A DNA stretch of 64,000 nt from Bacteroidota bacterium (GCA_003153315.1 PLYA01000077.1:2527-66526), one strand, 5' to 3'. Positions 9,590-18,074 are shown, numbered from the stretch's first letter. Program-made: numbers and translations. The notes: a model not told the origin generated them from the sequence alone.

Positions 9590-11053
9590 TTGAGTTCGTA
9601 TCCTACTTCCAAAATAATAGCCTTACTTGCCGGCCCGCTTACCTGTATTTTGTTTGTATTCTTTATTACGCTTGATGATAAAAACCCGCACATATCCTAC
9701 ATGGCAGGTATTACACTATGGGTAGCTATTTGGTGGTTTACCGAGGCGGTGCATTTGGCAGTTACCGCTTTAATCCCTTTTTTATTTATTCCGTTATTAA
9801 ATATTGGCGAAGCAAGAGTTGTTGCGCAACAATATTCTGATAGTATTATCTTTTTATTTCTAGGTGGGTTTATGATTGCCTTTGCTATAGAGAAATACGA
9901 ACTTCACCGGCGTATTGCCTTAAAAGTATTATCCATCGTTGGGCATAACCCCAAGAGTGTGTTGTTTGGTGTAATGCTATCAACCTATTTAATTTCTAAC
10001 TGGATATCTAATACTGCCACTACCATGATGTTGTTTGGGGCCGTGCTGGCTCTTATCAGTGAGATGGAAAAGCACATTTCTAAAAACCAGCAAAAGTTTG
10101 CCGCTGCCATGTTGCTTGCTTTGGCTTATAGTGCTACTATTGGCGGAATGGCAACTCCGGTGGGTACTCCACCCAATATGTTTTTCTTTAAGGAGTATTT
10201 AAAAAACTTTCCTGATATGCACGATTTAAATTTCTTAAAATGGGCTGCTATTGGTTTTCCTTTATCATTTGCATTTTTAATAGGTACTTATTTTGTACTG
10301 AGCAAATACTTTTTAAAAGAAGTAAATGCGCAACCCTTAGAGAAAAACTTTTTTAAAACATCGTATTTATCTTTAGGAAAAGTAAGCTACGAACAAAAGG
10401 TAATCTTTATAGTATTTGGCGCCTGCGTATTGCTTTGGTTTAGCAGAGAGGATTTAATCTTTGATTCCTTTACCATAAAAGGCTGGAAAAACATTTTTCC
10501 GAATATAAAAGCTATAGACGATGGTAGCGTGGCTATTGCAGCAGCCTTGTGTTTGTTTTTAATACCCTCTAAACTAAATAAAGGAGAAGCCCTGTTGGTT
10601 TGGGAAGATGCCAAGAAAATACGTTACGATATTATATTGCTGTTTGGAAGCGGCTTTGCTTTGGCTTATGGTTTTGAGCAATCGGGTTTGAGCGACTGGC
10701 TGGCATTTAGGTTGGTGTTTATGAAACACGTGCCCACTGTGTTGCTAATTGCAGGTATATGCGTTATAGTAACCATCATAAGTGAGTTTGCCAGCAACAT
10801 AGCCAGCATACAGCTTTGCATACCCATTATGATTTCTTTGCAAAAAGAAATACACGTGCACCCACTTCTTTTAATGATGCCAGCTACCTTTGCCGCCTCT
10901 TTGGGTTTTATGTTGCCTGTTGCTACCGCAGCCAACACCATCGTATTTGGCACACAACGTATTTTTATAAAAGATATGCTTAAGGTAGGTTTGGTTTTAG
11001 ATGCTATGGGCATACTTATTATTACTCTGTTTACTTATTTTTATTTGAGGTAA
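9590..11053 (+). CDS. SLC13/DASS family anion:sodium symporter
   Basis: SNTATTMMLFGAVLAL, GTPPNMFF, SEFASNIAS, ATAANTIVF motifs; multiple TM segments. Confidence 0.88.
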   Translation: MSSYPTSKIIALLAGPLTCILFVFFITLDDKNPHISYMAGITLWVAIWWFTEAVHLAVTALIPFLFIPLLNIGEARVVAQQYSDSIIFLFLGGFMIAFAIEKYELHRRIALKVLSIVGHNPKSVLFGVMLSTYLISNWISNTATTMMLFGAVLALISEMEKHISKNQQKFAAAMLLALAYSATIGGMATPVGTPPNMFFFKEYLKNFPDMHDLNFLKWAAIGFPLSFAFLIGTYFVLSKYFLKEVNAQPLEKNFFKTSYLSLGKVSYEQKVIFIVFGACVLLWFSREDLIFDSFTIKGWKNIFPNIKAIDDGSVAIAAALCLFLIPSKLNKGEALLVWEDAKKIRYDIILLFGSGFALAYGFEQSGLSDWLAFRLVFMKHVPTVLLIAGICVIVTIISEFASNIASIQLCIPIMISLQKEIHVHPLLLMMPATFAASLGFMLPVATAANTIVFGTQRIFIKDMLKVGLVLDAMGILIITLFTYFYLR

Positions 11054-11061
11054 TAGCGGGT

Positions 11062-12426
11062 TTACTTTACTATCACCAGCCGCTTATTTACCACGCCCTC
11101 ATTACTGATAATGCTGATATTATAAACACCTTCGTTTAAAGGGCTTGCATCTATGGTGGTTTTGCCATTTATGGTTTGGCTTAAAACAAGTTTGCCGTTT
11201 ACATCGTACACGGTACAAAGTACATTGTACAATGTATTTTGCGGCTCTATAACAAAGCTGCCGTTGTTGGGATTGGGGTAAATCTTTACTTGCTCGCTAC
11301 TTACTGCCAACTGCTCTATACCCATTGCCTGTCCAACGCTGGTTACTTTACGTATACAGTTGTTACCGTAATCAGAAAAATATAAATTACCCACACTATC
11401 AAAAGCTATACCCTGAGGACCGTGTAGTTCTGCAGCAGTAGCTGCCCCCCCATCTCCGCTGTAGCCTGCTGTGCCATTGCCCGCAATGGCACTTATAATA
11501 CCTGCTGAATTTACCATGCGAATGCTATTATTATCCATATCACTAATATATAAATTCCCTGCGGCATCAAAGGTTAGCCACGCAGGGTTATATAATTCTG
11601 CAGCCGTTGCCTGCCCACCATCTCCGCTATAACCTTGTGTGCCATTTCCGGCTATTGTATTTATTATACCTAAAGTATTTATTTTACGAACGCGGTTATT
11701 TGCAAGGTCTGCTATATAAATATTATTTTCTGCATCAATGGTTAACCCACATGGGTAATTTAACTCCGCAGCAGTGGCTGCACCACCATCTCCACTATAA
11801 CCCATAGTTCCATTCCCTGCAACGGTGTTAATAATACCTGATGTATTTACCATGCGTACGCGGTAATTATGATAATCTCCAATATAAAAATTTCCCGCTA
11901 TATCAAAGGCTACCCCTTCAGGGGCATTTATTTCTGCAGCAGTAGCTTGCCCTCCATCCCCACTAAAACCTGCTGTGCCATTTCCGGCAACTGTAGTTAT
12001 AATACCTGCTGTATTTACTTTGCGTATGCGGTGATTACTTTCATCAGCTATATACAAATTGCTTGCTGCATCAAGTGTTATACAGATAGGGTAGGATAAT
12101 TCTGATGCCGTTGCTTGCCCTCCATCACCACTAAAACCTGATGTGCCGTTTCCGGTTATGGTGCTTATAATACCTGTAGTAGTTATTTTGCGTATAAGAC
12201 TATTACTTTCATCAGCTATATATAAATTACCTATAGCATCAATGGCTAATCCTGCTGGGTTGCTAATCTCGGCAGATGTCGCCTGCCCTCCATCACCGCT
12301 ATAACCGTGGATACCGTTACCAGCAATAGTGGTAATAATTCCACTTTGGGCAGATGCAACCCATCCCCAACCCTTCCCAAAGGGAAGGGAGAATATAATA
12401 ATAAAAATAAATGAAATCTTTTTCAT
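11062..12426 (-). CDS. NHL-repeat (beta-propeller) secreted protein with T9SS C-terminal sorting domain
   Basis: Tandem AGNGTAGYSGDGGQATAAELNxPxG...DAxGNLYIADxxNxRIRKV repeats. C-terminal VKIYPNPNNGSFVIEP...YDVNGKLV...GVYNISI...KRLVIVK. Confidence 0.88.
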   Translation of the reverse strand: MKKISFIFIIIFSLPFGKGWGWVASAQSGIITTIAGNGIHGYSGDGGQATSAEISNPAGLAIDAIGNLYIADESNSLIRKITTTGIISTITGNGTSGFSGDGGQATASELSYPICITLDAASNLYIADESNHRIRKVNTAGIITTVAGNGTAGFSGDGGQATAAEINAPEGVAFDIAGNFYIGDYHNYRVRMVNTSGIINTVAGNGTMGYSGDGGAATAAELNYPCGLTIDAENNIYIADLANNRVRKINTLGIINTIAGNGTQGYSGDGGQATAAELYNPAWLTFDAAGNLYISDMDNNSIRMVNSAGIISAIAGNGTAGYSGDGGAATAAELHGPQGIAFDSVGNLYFSDYGNNCIRKVTSVGQAMGIEQLAVSSEQVKIYPNPNNGSFVIEPQNTLYNVLCTVYDVNGKLVLSQTINGKTTIDASPLNEGVYNISIISNEGVVNKRLVIVK

Positions 12427-12456
12427 GGTATAAAAACAAAGTTAAGTTAAAATTAA

Positions 12457-12489
12457 AAAGCAACATCAACCTTTTGTTGATGTTGCTTT
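12457..12489 (-). terminator. Hairpin terminator
   Basis: AAAGCAACATCAAC-ctttt-GTTGATGTTGCTTT, 14-bp stem. Confidence 0.75.
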
Positions 12490-12495
12490 AAAAGG

Positions 12496-12708
12496 TTACT
12501 GCGTTTTTACCATTTTTTGGGTAGCAAATATTTGTCCGTCTATAACAAGCGTATAACTATATGTGCCGTTGCTCAGGTCATTAGCATAAACATTTAGTTG
12601 TCCTTGTCCTTTAGTAGTAATGTTTACACTTTTTATTTGCTTTCCTAAAGCGTCATAAAACAAAATTTGTGCGCTGTTAGCGTTTTGCGGTATGCTGTAG
12701 GTAATAGC
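12496..12708 (-). pseudogene. Orphan T9SS C-terminal sorting-domain remnant (copy 1)
   Basis: Reverse strand reads AITYSIPQNANSAQILFYDALGKQIKSVNITTKGQGQLNVYANDLSNGTYSYTLVIDGQIFATQKMVKTQ*, homologous to the C-terminus of the 14811-16889 protein. In-frame stop just upstream and no gene body. Confidence 0.8.
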
Positions 12709-12734
12709 GGGTTTACTTTACTATAACCAGCCTT

Positions 12735-13559
12735 TTACTTAACCACTACCATCTTTTTAGTAGCACTGGCATCGCCGTTTAGCTGTAAATTGTAGTAGTA
12801 AGTACCTGCGGGTATATCGCTGGTGCTAATTAGCAAACTATTAAAGGTATTATCTACCGTAAAGCGTTTTACCTCGCTGCCCTGTGTGTTATAAAATACA
12901 AGCTCACCTTTTGTAGTGCCTTGCGGCAAAGTATAAGGTATGGTAGTAGTATTTGCCGTAGGGTTTGGGTAAGCATTGCCAAGGCCTGTGTTTGTTGGGT
13001 GGTTTGCTCTATCTACAGCAGTAGTTAGCGTGCCCGCCAAACCCCAAACCTTTGCATCACCATTAGCATAACTAAGTATCATTTTTGTACCCGCAGTAGT
13101 ATTATATATACTGTATTGCTGCATAGGATTAGTTTGATAACCAGCTGCTATACCAGTATCAGAAAACAACAAAATGCCGTCTTCATTATAAATACCTGTA
13201 TAAAAAGAAGTAGTAGTTGGTTGCAAAGCAAACATAAATTCTATTTTAGGGTCTGTATTAAATAATGATTGGGAAAAATAAAGAAAGGCTGGAGCATCAG
13301 GTCCTAAACCAGGAGGAAAACTCGCAAAAGAAATTGTTTTTACCAAAGCGTGACTCATATCATAAATACTTATACTTTTCCCATGTCTGTTTATTCTTAC
13401 ATATTCATCCCCTAATAATTCAAAATTTACTATCATTAATTCATCCTCAGTACTCGTAACAGTAGAAGCACTATCATATTTGTGTTCAAAAACAAATGGT
13501 TGTGCTTTAGATTGTTGCATTATAAACAAAACAAAAAGCAGTATTAATATTGATTTCAT
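12735..13559 (-). CDS. Secreted protein with T9SS C-terminal sorting domain
   Basis: Signal peptide; YPNPTANTTTIPYTLP...GELVFYNTQGSEVKRF...GTYYYNLQLNGDASATKKMVVVK. Confidence 0.8.
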   Translation of the reverse strand: MKSILILLFVLFIMQQSKAQPFVFEHKYDSASTVTSTEDELMIVNFELLGDEYVRINRHGKSISIYDMSHALVKTISFASFPPGLGPDAPAFLYFSQSLFNTDPKIEFMFALQPTTTSFYTGIYNEDGILLFSDTGIAAGYQTNPMQQYSIYNTTAGTKMILSYANGDAKVWGLAGTLTTAVDRANHPTNTGLGNAYPNPTANTTTIPYTLPQGTTKGELVFYNTQGSEVKRFTVDNTFNSLLISTSDIPAGTYYYNLQLNGDASATKKMVVVK

Positions 13560-13605
13560 TGTAATATAATTTAAGTGAAATTAATTTAGACAAAGATAAT
13601 TAAAA

Positions 13606-13630
13606 CCTCATCAGCATTTTCCTGATGAGG
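13606..13630 (-). terminator. Hairpin terminator
   Basis: CCTCATCAG-cattttc-CTGATGAGG. Confidence 0.6.
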
Positions 13631-13640
13631 CTCTAAATGA

Positions 13641-13853
13641 TTATTGTTGTTTAATCATTTTTTGGGTGGCAAATATTTGCCCATCTATAACCAAAGTATA
13701 GCTGTATGTTCCATTGCTTAAATCATTAGCATAAACATTTAATTGCCCTTGTCCTTTAGTAGTAATGTTTACAGTTTTTATTTGCTTTCCTAAAGCGTCA
13801 TAAAACAAAATTTGTGCGCTGTTAGCGTTTTGCGGTATGCTGTAGGTAATAGC
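13641..13853 (-). pseudogene. Orphan T9SS C-terminal sorting-domain remnant (copy 2)
   Basis: Same remnant as 12496-12708, ending ...TQKMIKQQ*. Confidence 0.8.
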
Positions 13854-13879
13854 GGGTTTACTTTACTATAACCAGCCTT

Positions 13880-14725
13880 TTACTTAACCACTACCATCTT
13901 TTTAGTAGCACTGGCATCGCCGTTTAGCTGTAAATTGTAGTAGTAAGTGCCTGCGGGTATATCACTTGTACTAATAAGCAAACTATTAAACGTATTATCT
14001 ACCGTAAAACGTTTTACCTCGCTGCCCTGTGTGTTATAAAATACAAGCTCGCCTTGGTTCGTACTTGGCGGTAAGCTATACGCTATAGTAGTTGTGTTAG
14101 CAGTTGGGTTGGGGCGCGGGTTGCCAATAGCAGCACCATTGTTTACCAAAGTGGTGTTTGCCCTATCTATAGCAGTAGTTAGTATGCCTGCCAAGCTATA
14201 CACATTTGCGTGTCCATCTGGGTAGCTAAGTATCATTTTAGTGCCAACAGGCGTATTATATATCGGGTATTGCTGTTCAGGTACATTAACCTGTATTAGT
14301 GGATATGCTGAATCGGCATAAAAAAGCAAAGTACCATCCTCTTTATAAATACTGGTAGTGCCAATATCTGATACATCAGCACCCAAATACATAAACTCTA
14401 TGGCAGAGTCTGTATTAAACAAATGCTCCGACAAATAAAGAATTACAGGTGCGCTTGGAGGTTGAGGAAGACCCGCGTAAGAAATATTTTTAACAAACGA
14501 ATGGTTCATATTATAAATACTAATTAGTTTACCCCATTTATTTATTTTCACATATTGATAACCCGATACTTCAAAGTTTATTATCATCAACTGCCCTCCC
14601 GCACCATTTCCGCCTATATCGCCGCCCGTAGCCGCACTATCATATCTATGTTCAAATGTTATCTGAGCATGTGCGCTTATTGTTGCTAAAACAATAATAA
14701 GGGTTATATATATTATTCTTTTCAT
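13880..14725 (-). CDS. Secreted protein with T9SS C-terminal sorting domain, paralogue of 12735-13559
   Basis: Last 57 aa identical to 12735-13559 (GELVFYNTQGSEVKRFTVDNTFNSLLISTSDIPAGTYYYNLQLNGDASATKKMVVVK). Start adjusted to MKRIIYI. Confidence 0.8.
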   Translation of the reverse strand: MKRIIYITLIIVLATISAHAQITFEHRYDSAATGGDIGGNGAGGQLMIINFEVSGYQYVKINKWGKLISIYNMNHSFVKNISYAGLPQPPSAPVILYLSEHLFNTDSAIEFMYLGADVSDIGTTSIYKEDGTLLFYADSAYPLIQVNVPEQQYPIYNTPVGTKMILSYPDGHANVYSLAGILTTAIDRANTTLVNNGAAIGNPRPNPTANTTTIAYSLPPSTNQGELVFYNTQGSEVKRFTVDNTFNSLLISTSDIPAGTYYYNLQLNGDASATKKMVVVK

Positions 14726-14762
14726 TGTAATATAATTTAAAGTAAAGGTAAATATAGAAAAT

Positions 14763-14795
14763 AAAACCACATCAACAAAATGTTGATGCGGTTTT
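14763..14795 (-). terminator. Hairpin terminator
   Basis: aaaaccacatcaac-aaaat-gttgatgcggtttt. Confidence 0.65.
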
Positions 14796-14810
14796 AACTG
14801 AAAAGGAATA

Positions 14811-16856
14811 TTATTGCTTAATCATTTTCTTGGTATCAATCACCTTGCCATCCACAATTAGAGTATAACTATACATACCACTGGTTAAATCATTAGCATA
14901 AACATTTAATTGCCCGGCTCCAAAAGTTGTAATAGTTACGCTTTGTATTTGTTTGCCGTTTATATCGTAAAACAGTATTTGTGCAGCGTTTGCAGTTGAA
15001 GGAATATTGTAGGTAATAACCGTTTGTTCTGCAAACGGATTCGGCTGATTTTGGTTAAGTACTACCACATTGGCATTGCTTAGCTGTACATTAATATTAT
15101 TTATGCTTGTGGCATTTGCAGGTGTGCTATTAGTGCCACCTGTATTAATACCATTGTTTTGCATTTGGCGTTGTCCTGCACCTTGGGTAACACCCATTAA
15201 ACTATCTACTTTATGGCTAAGCTCTTGTACAGCTTTTACCAAAGGCACAACAAATTCAGCATAATTTATTGCATAACTGCTTACATTAGAATCAGCAGGA
15301 ATACTTACAATTGTTGAGCCAAATCCATTTTGCGATTTTAAGATATTTGCAACTTCTTGTGCAATAAAACCGGATTGTTTTATGTTTGCATTAGAAGTAA
15401 AATCTATTCCTGCTTTGTGTTTTGTTTTAACACTATCAGGCATACCCTGAATAAGAAAATCATCAAACTTTTCGGCATCTACATTATATGTAACAGGCCG
15501 TAATTTATTTATGAATGCTAAACCCTTTACGTTTTCGGTTATATTAGTTTTAAAACGTCCGTCGCTTCCTACATTATAAGAACCAAGAGGTGCAACATAA
15601 ACTTTATTAGCTGTAGTATTTCCAATCTGGGTTGTGCTTGCAGCCTGATTATTAATAGCTCCGCTACCAATGGCAGTTTGGTTGTTTAGAGTGGTACCAG
15701 ATGAAACATCAGCCTGATTACCTATAAGAGTGTTATTACTACCTGTGGTAAGATTTGTGCCCCCTGCGTAATACCCCATTGCCACATTAGATGCGCCTGT
15801 GGTAATAGTTGCACCTGCGTAATACCCAATCGCCACGTTACTGGTAGCTGATGTATTTGATATATTTGATAAGGCATAGAAGCCCATAGCAGTATTACTA
15901 GAGCCTGAACCATTTACCAAAGCCCCATGCCCTACAGCGGTATTATAGCTGCCCCCGTTGTTATAAAACATAGTAGCATAACCAACTGCTGTATTAGAAA
16001 CGCCATGAACATTGGTATAAAGCGTTTGGCTACCTAACCCCGTATTGTATGAACCATCGACATTACTAAGCATTGCATTCCATCCCATAGCGGTGCTATA
16101 ATTGGCTGTGTTGGCATTAAGAGACATATAACCAAACCCTGCACAACCTACGCCTATTGTATTTGAATAACCTGCCTCAAAACCAAAAGCACAGTTTTCA
16201 GAGCCAGTGGTGTTGCTATAAAGTGCTGAATAGCCAAAAGCGTCATTATTACCACCAGAACCACCAGGATAGCCACCAAGTGAGAGATTACCAAAAGAAT
16301 TATTAAAAGAACTTAAGCTATAAAATTGTGATTGCACCCCAAAAGCATTATTTTCACTACCACCTACATTTGAGGCTAATGCATTCGTCCCATAAGCATT
16401 ATTACCACCAAAAACATCGTCATTCCAAAGATTGAGCGCATTAGTCCCCACCACAGTATTATTACTTCCTTTTTGGTTAGTAGTAAGTGCACCAACGCCA
16501 ATAGCAATATTGCCAGAACCATAACCACTTACGGTAGATGCACCTGCTCCACAGCCAATATATACAACACCATTACCTAATCCTGCTGGTGTACTACAGG
16601 AAGTTGCATCACCACAACTAAAGTTGCTGGAATGAAATATGCCATTAACATCCAGTTTATAGTTTGGTGCCATTCCAATACCCACATTAGTTCCATTGTC
16701 TCGAATGGTGGAGTTCCCCACTATACTTGCGGCTGTAAATTTTGTTACAAAACCGCTTGTCCCGCTACCTGTGACAATTTGCGCAAAGCTGTTAAAAGTG
16801 CTTAGTGTTCCTGCAATCATAAGTACAAGATACACTGTTTTTGTAATTTTCTTCAT
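14811..16856 (-). CDS. Tail-fibre-like secreted protein: head-repeat stalk + S74 endosialidase-type chaperone domain + T9SS sorting domain
   Basis: Repeated xNTAxGxxAL/YNTAVG motifs; SDGRFKTNITENVKGLAFINKLRPVTYN...SGFIAQEVANIL...YAEFVVPLVKAVQEL; C-terminal QNQPNPFAEQTVITYNIP...KKMIKQ. Start adjusted to MKKITK. Confidence 0.85.
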   Translation of the reverse strand: MKKITKTVYLVLMIAGTLSTFNSFAQIVTGSGTSGFVTKFTAASIVGNSTIRDNGTNVGIGMAPNYKLDVNGIFHSSNFSCGDATSCSTPAGLGNGVVYIGCGAGASTVSGYGSGNIAIGVGALTTNQKGSNNTVVGTNALNLWNDDVFGGNNAYGTNALASNVGGSENNAFGVQSQFYSLSSFNNSFGNLSLGGYPGGSGGNNDAFGYSALYSNTTGSENCAFGFEAGYSNTIGVGCAGFGYMSLNANTANYSTAMGWNAMLSNVDGSYNTGLGSQTLYTNVHGVSNTAVGYATMFYNNGGSYNTAVGHGALVNGSGSSNTAMGFYALSNISNTSATSNVAIGYYAGATITTGASNVAMGYYAGGTNLTTGSNNTLIGNQADVSSGTTLNNQTAIGSGAINNQAASTTQIGNTTANKVYVAPLGSYNVGSDGRFKTNITENVKGLAFINKLRPVTYNVDAEKFDDFLIQGMPDSVKTKHKAGIDFTSNANIKQSGFIAQEVANILKSQNGFGSTIVSIPADSNVSSYAINYAEFVVPLVKAVQELSHKVDSLMGVTQGAGQRQMQNNGINTGGTNSTPANATSINNINVQLSNANVVVLNQNQPNPFAEQTVITYNIPSTANAAQILFYDINGKQIQSVTITTFGAGQLNVYANDLTSGMYSYTLIVDGKVIDTKKMIKQ

Positions 16857-16922
16857 GTTTTTTTTGTTTTTATTTCCTTGCCTACTCACTTAACGGCTTT
16901 TCGGCTTACTCCGTTTATTTAT

Positions 16923-17672
16923 TTAAGCCAAATTAATGGTTATGCAATTGCACCATGGGCCCGATTTTTCGGGGTGCACCACATCATACCAACGGAAGAA
17001 GATATACATAATTTTACCTGCGTTTGCCAGCTTAAAATCGTAAGGAAACAACGCATGGGTATCTATGCCCTGAAACGGACAATCTTCAGGCCCTTTAGGC
17101 GGTGCGGGTTGCACCTGCCCTGCGGCAACTCTGTCAACAATATCCCAGCTAAACTGTGGTATTTGCCCATCGGGGCTGCTGTGTTTGGTAGCATCGTGGC
17201 TGGTTTTGCAGCCTATCAGGTAGGTGCAAGAGCCTTTTGGGGTAAGAGATACTATTATTTGTTCTAAGATATGGTTGCCTGCGGTGCGCGCAGTGGCTAC
17301 GGGCAATAAACCCAAGGTGCCGTGGTTAGTAACCGTAAATGCTGAATTGTACAGCACGTTTTCCTTATTCCAGGGGCGCAGTGTGTTTTTTAAAAATAGT
17401 TTTTTGGCATTGGTAAAAGCCGTTGTTTGCACGCTGGTATGTGTGCCCTTTACCGATACGGGCGCCCATTTGGCTTGCAAATCGGTAATGCCGGGCACTA
17501 CTTTGTTTGCCCAGCTATTAAGCGCTCTTGCCGAAAAGTACGGAAACCCATCCGGCGCGTTTCCGGTAGTTATAAAGGCATTTATTTGTGCTAAAAAATT
17601 GGCAAGCCACGTCATAAACGGGTGGTTAGACGTAGGGATACTGCTTTTGGTTTTTTTCTTTATTAGTCCCAT
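16923..17672 (-). CDS. 249-aa protein of unknown function, copy 1 of a duplicated module
   Basis: Full-length ORF about 96% identical to 36491-37240. Ends KIMYIFFRWYDVVHPEKSGPWCNCITINLA. Confidence 0.85.
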   Translation of the reverse strand: MGLIKKKTKSSIPTSNHPFMTWLANFLAQINAFITTGNAPDGFPYFSARALNSWANKVVPGITDLQAKWAPVSVKGTHTSVQTTAFTNAKKLFLKNTLRPWNKENVLYNSAFTVTNHGTLGLLPVATARTAGNHILEQIIVSLTPKGSCTYLIGCKTSHDATKHSSPDGQIPQFSWDIVDRVAAGQVQPAPPKGPEDCPFQGIDTHALFPYDFKLANAGKIMYIFFRWYDVVHPEKSGPWCNCITINLA

Positions 17673-17723
17673 GGTTTTTGTTTTTTTGAGGTTTATATGA
17701 AGTTATAAGTTGCCTTTTTAACA

Positions 17724-17912
17724 TTTTTAGGGAAGGATAAACTAACTTGAGTGAAGGATAAACTATTTTTAGGTGAGGATAAACTAACCTGAGTGAGGGG
17801 TAAAGTTTCTCCGGTGAAGGGTAGAAAGTTTTTAGCGTAGCGTAGAAGTCTTAAAAGGTGGGGTGCAGAAACTAAACCGGTGTGTTTAGTAGTTAAAAAG
17901 TTGCGGGGGAGG
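17724..17912. repeat. Degenerate tandem array, exact 21-bp period, 9 units
   Basis: Consecutive 21-mers without indels: tttttagggaaggataaacta / acttgagtgaaggataaacta / tttttaggtgaggataaacta / acctgagtgaggggtaaagtt / tctccggtgaagggtagaaag / tttttagcgtagcgtagaagt / cttaaaaggtggggtgcagaa / actaaaccggtgtgtttagta / gttaaaaagttgcgggggagg. Confidence 0.85.
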
Positions 17913-18052
17913 ATAGCAGAGCCAGCAATAAGGCTTGCAGCCAATGCCATGATATTAGTTTCCGATGAATTGCTTAATATTAAAGATAAATACATCATTA
18001 TACTCGGCAAACGTAAACCATTTTGTAATGCAAGTCAAGCCAACAATTTCGA

Positions 18053-18074
18053 TATTCTTACATATGTAAGAATA
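18053..18074. promoter_or_regulatory. 22-bp perfect palindrome, candidate operator
   Basis: TATTCTTACATATGTAAGAATA equals its own reverse complement; intergenic. Confidence 0.6.

Noticed and set aside
11607-12099. Plus-strand ORFs with repeats
   Set aside because: Antisense shadow of the NHL repeats.
14811-16856. Prophage tail fibre
   Set aside because: S74 and head repeats are phage-like, but the T9SS tail, signal peptide and absence of other phage genes indicate a secreted cellular protein.
16878-17267. 129-aa plus-strand ORF, also 17224-17700 and 36374-36835
   Set aside because: Antisense to the 249-aa genes; the conservation between copies follows from the sense-strand protein.
17693-18010. 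105-aa minus-strand ORF over array 1
   Set aside because: Open frame explained by the 21-bp (7-codon) period; no plausible start context or recognised domain.
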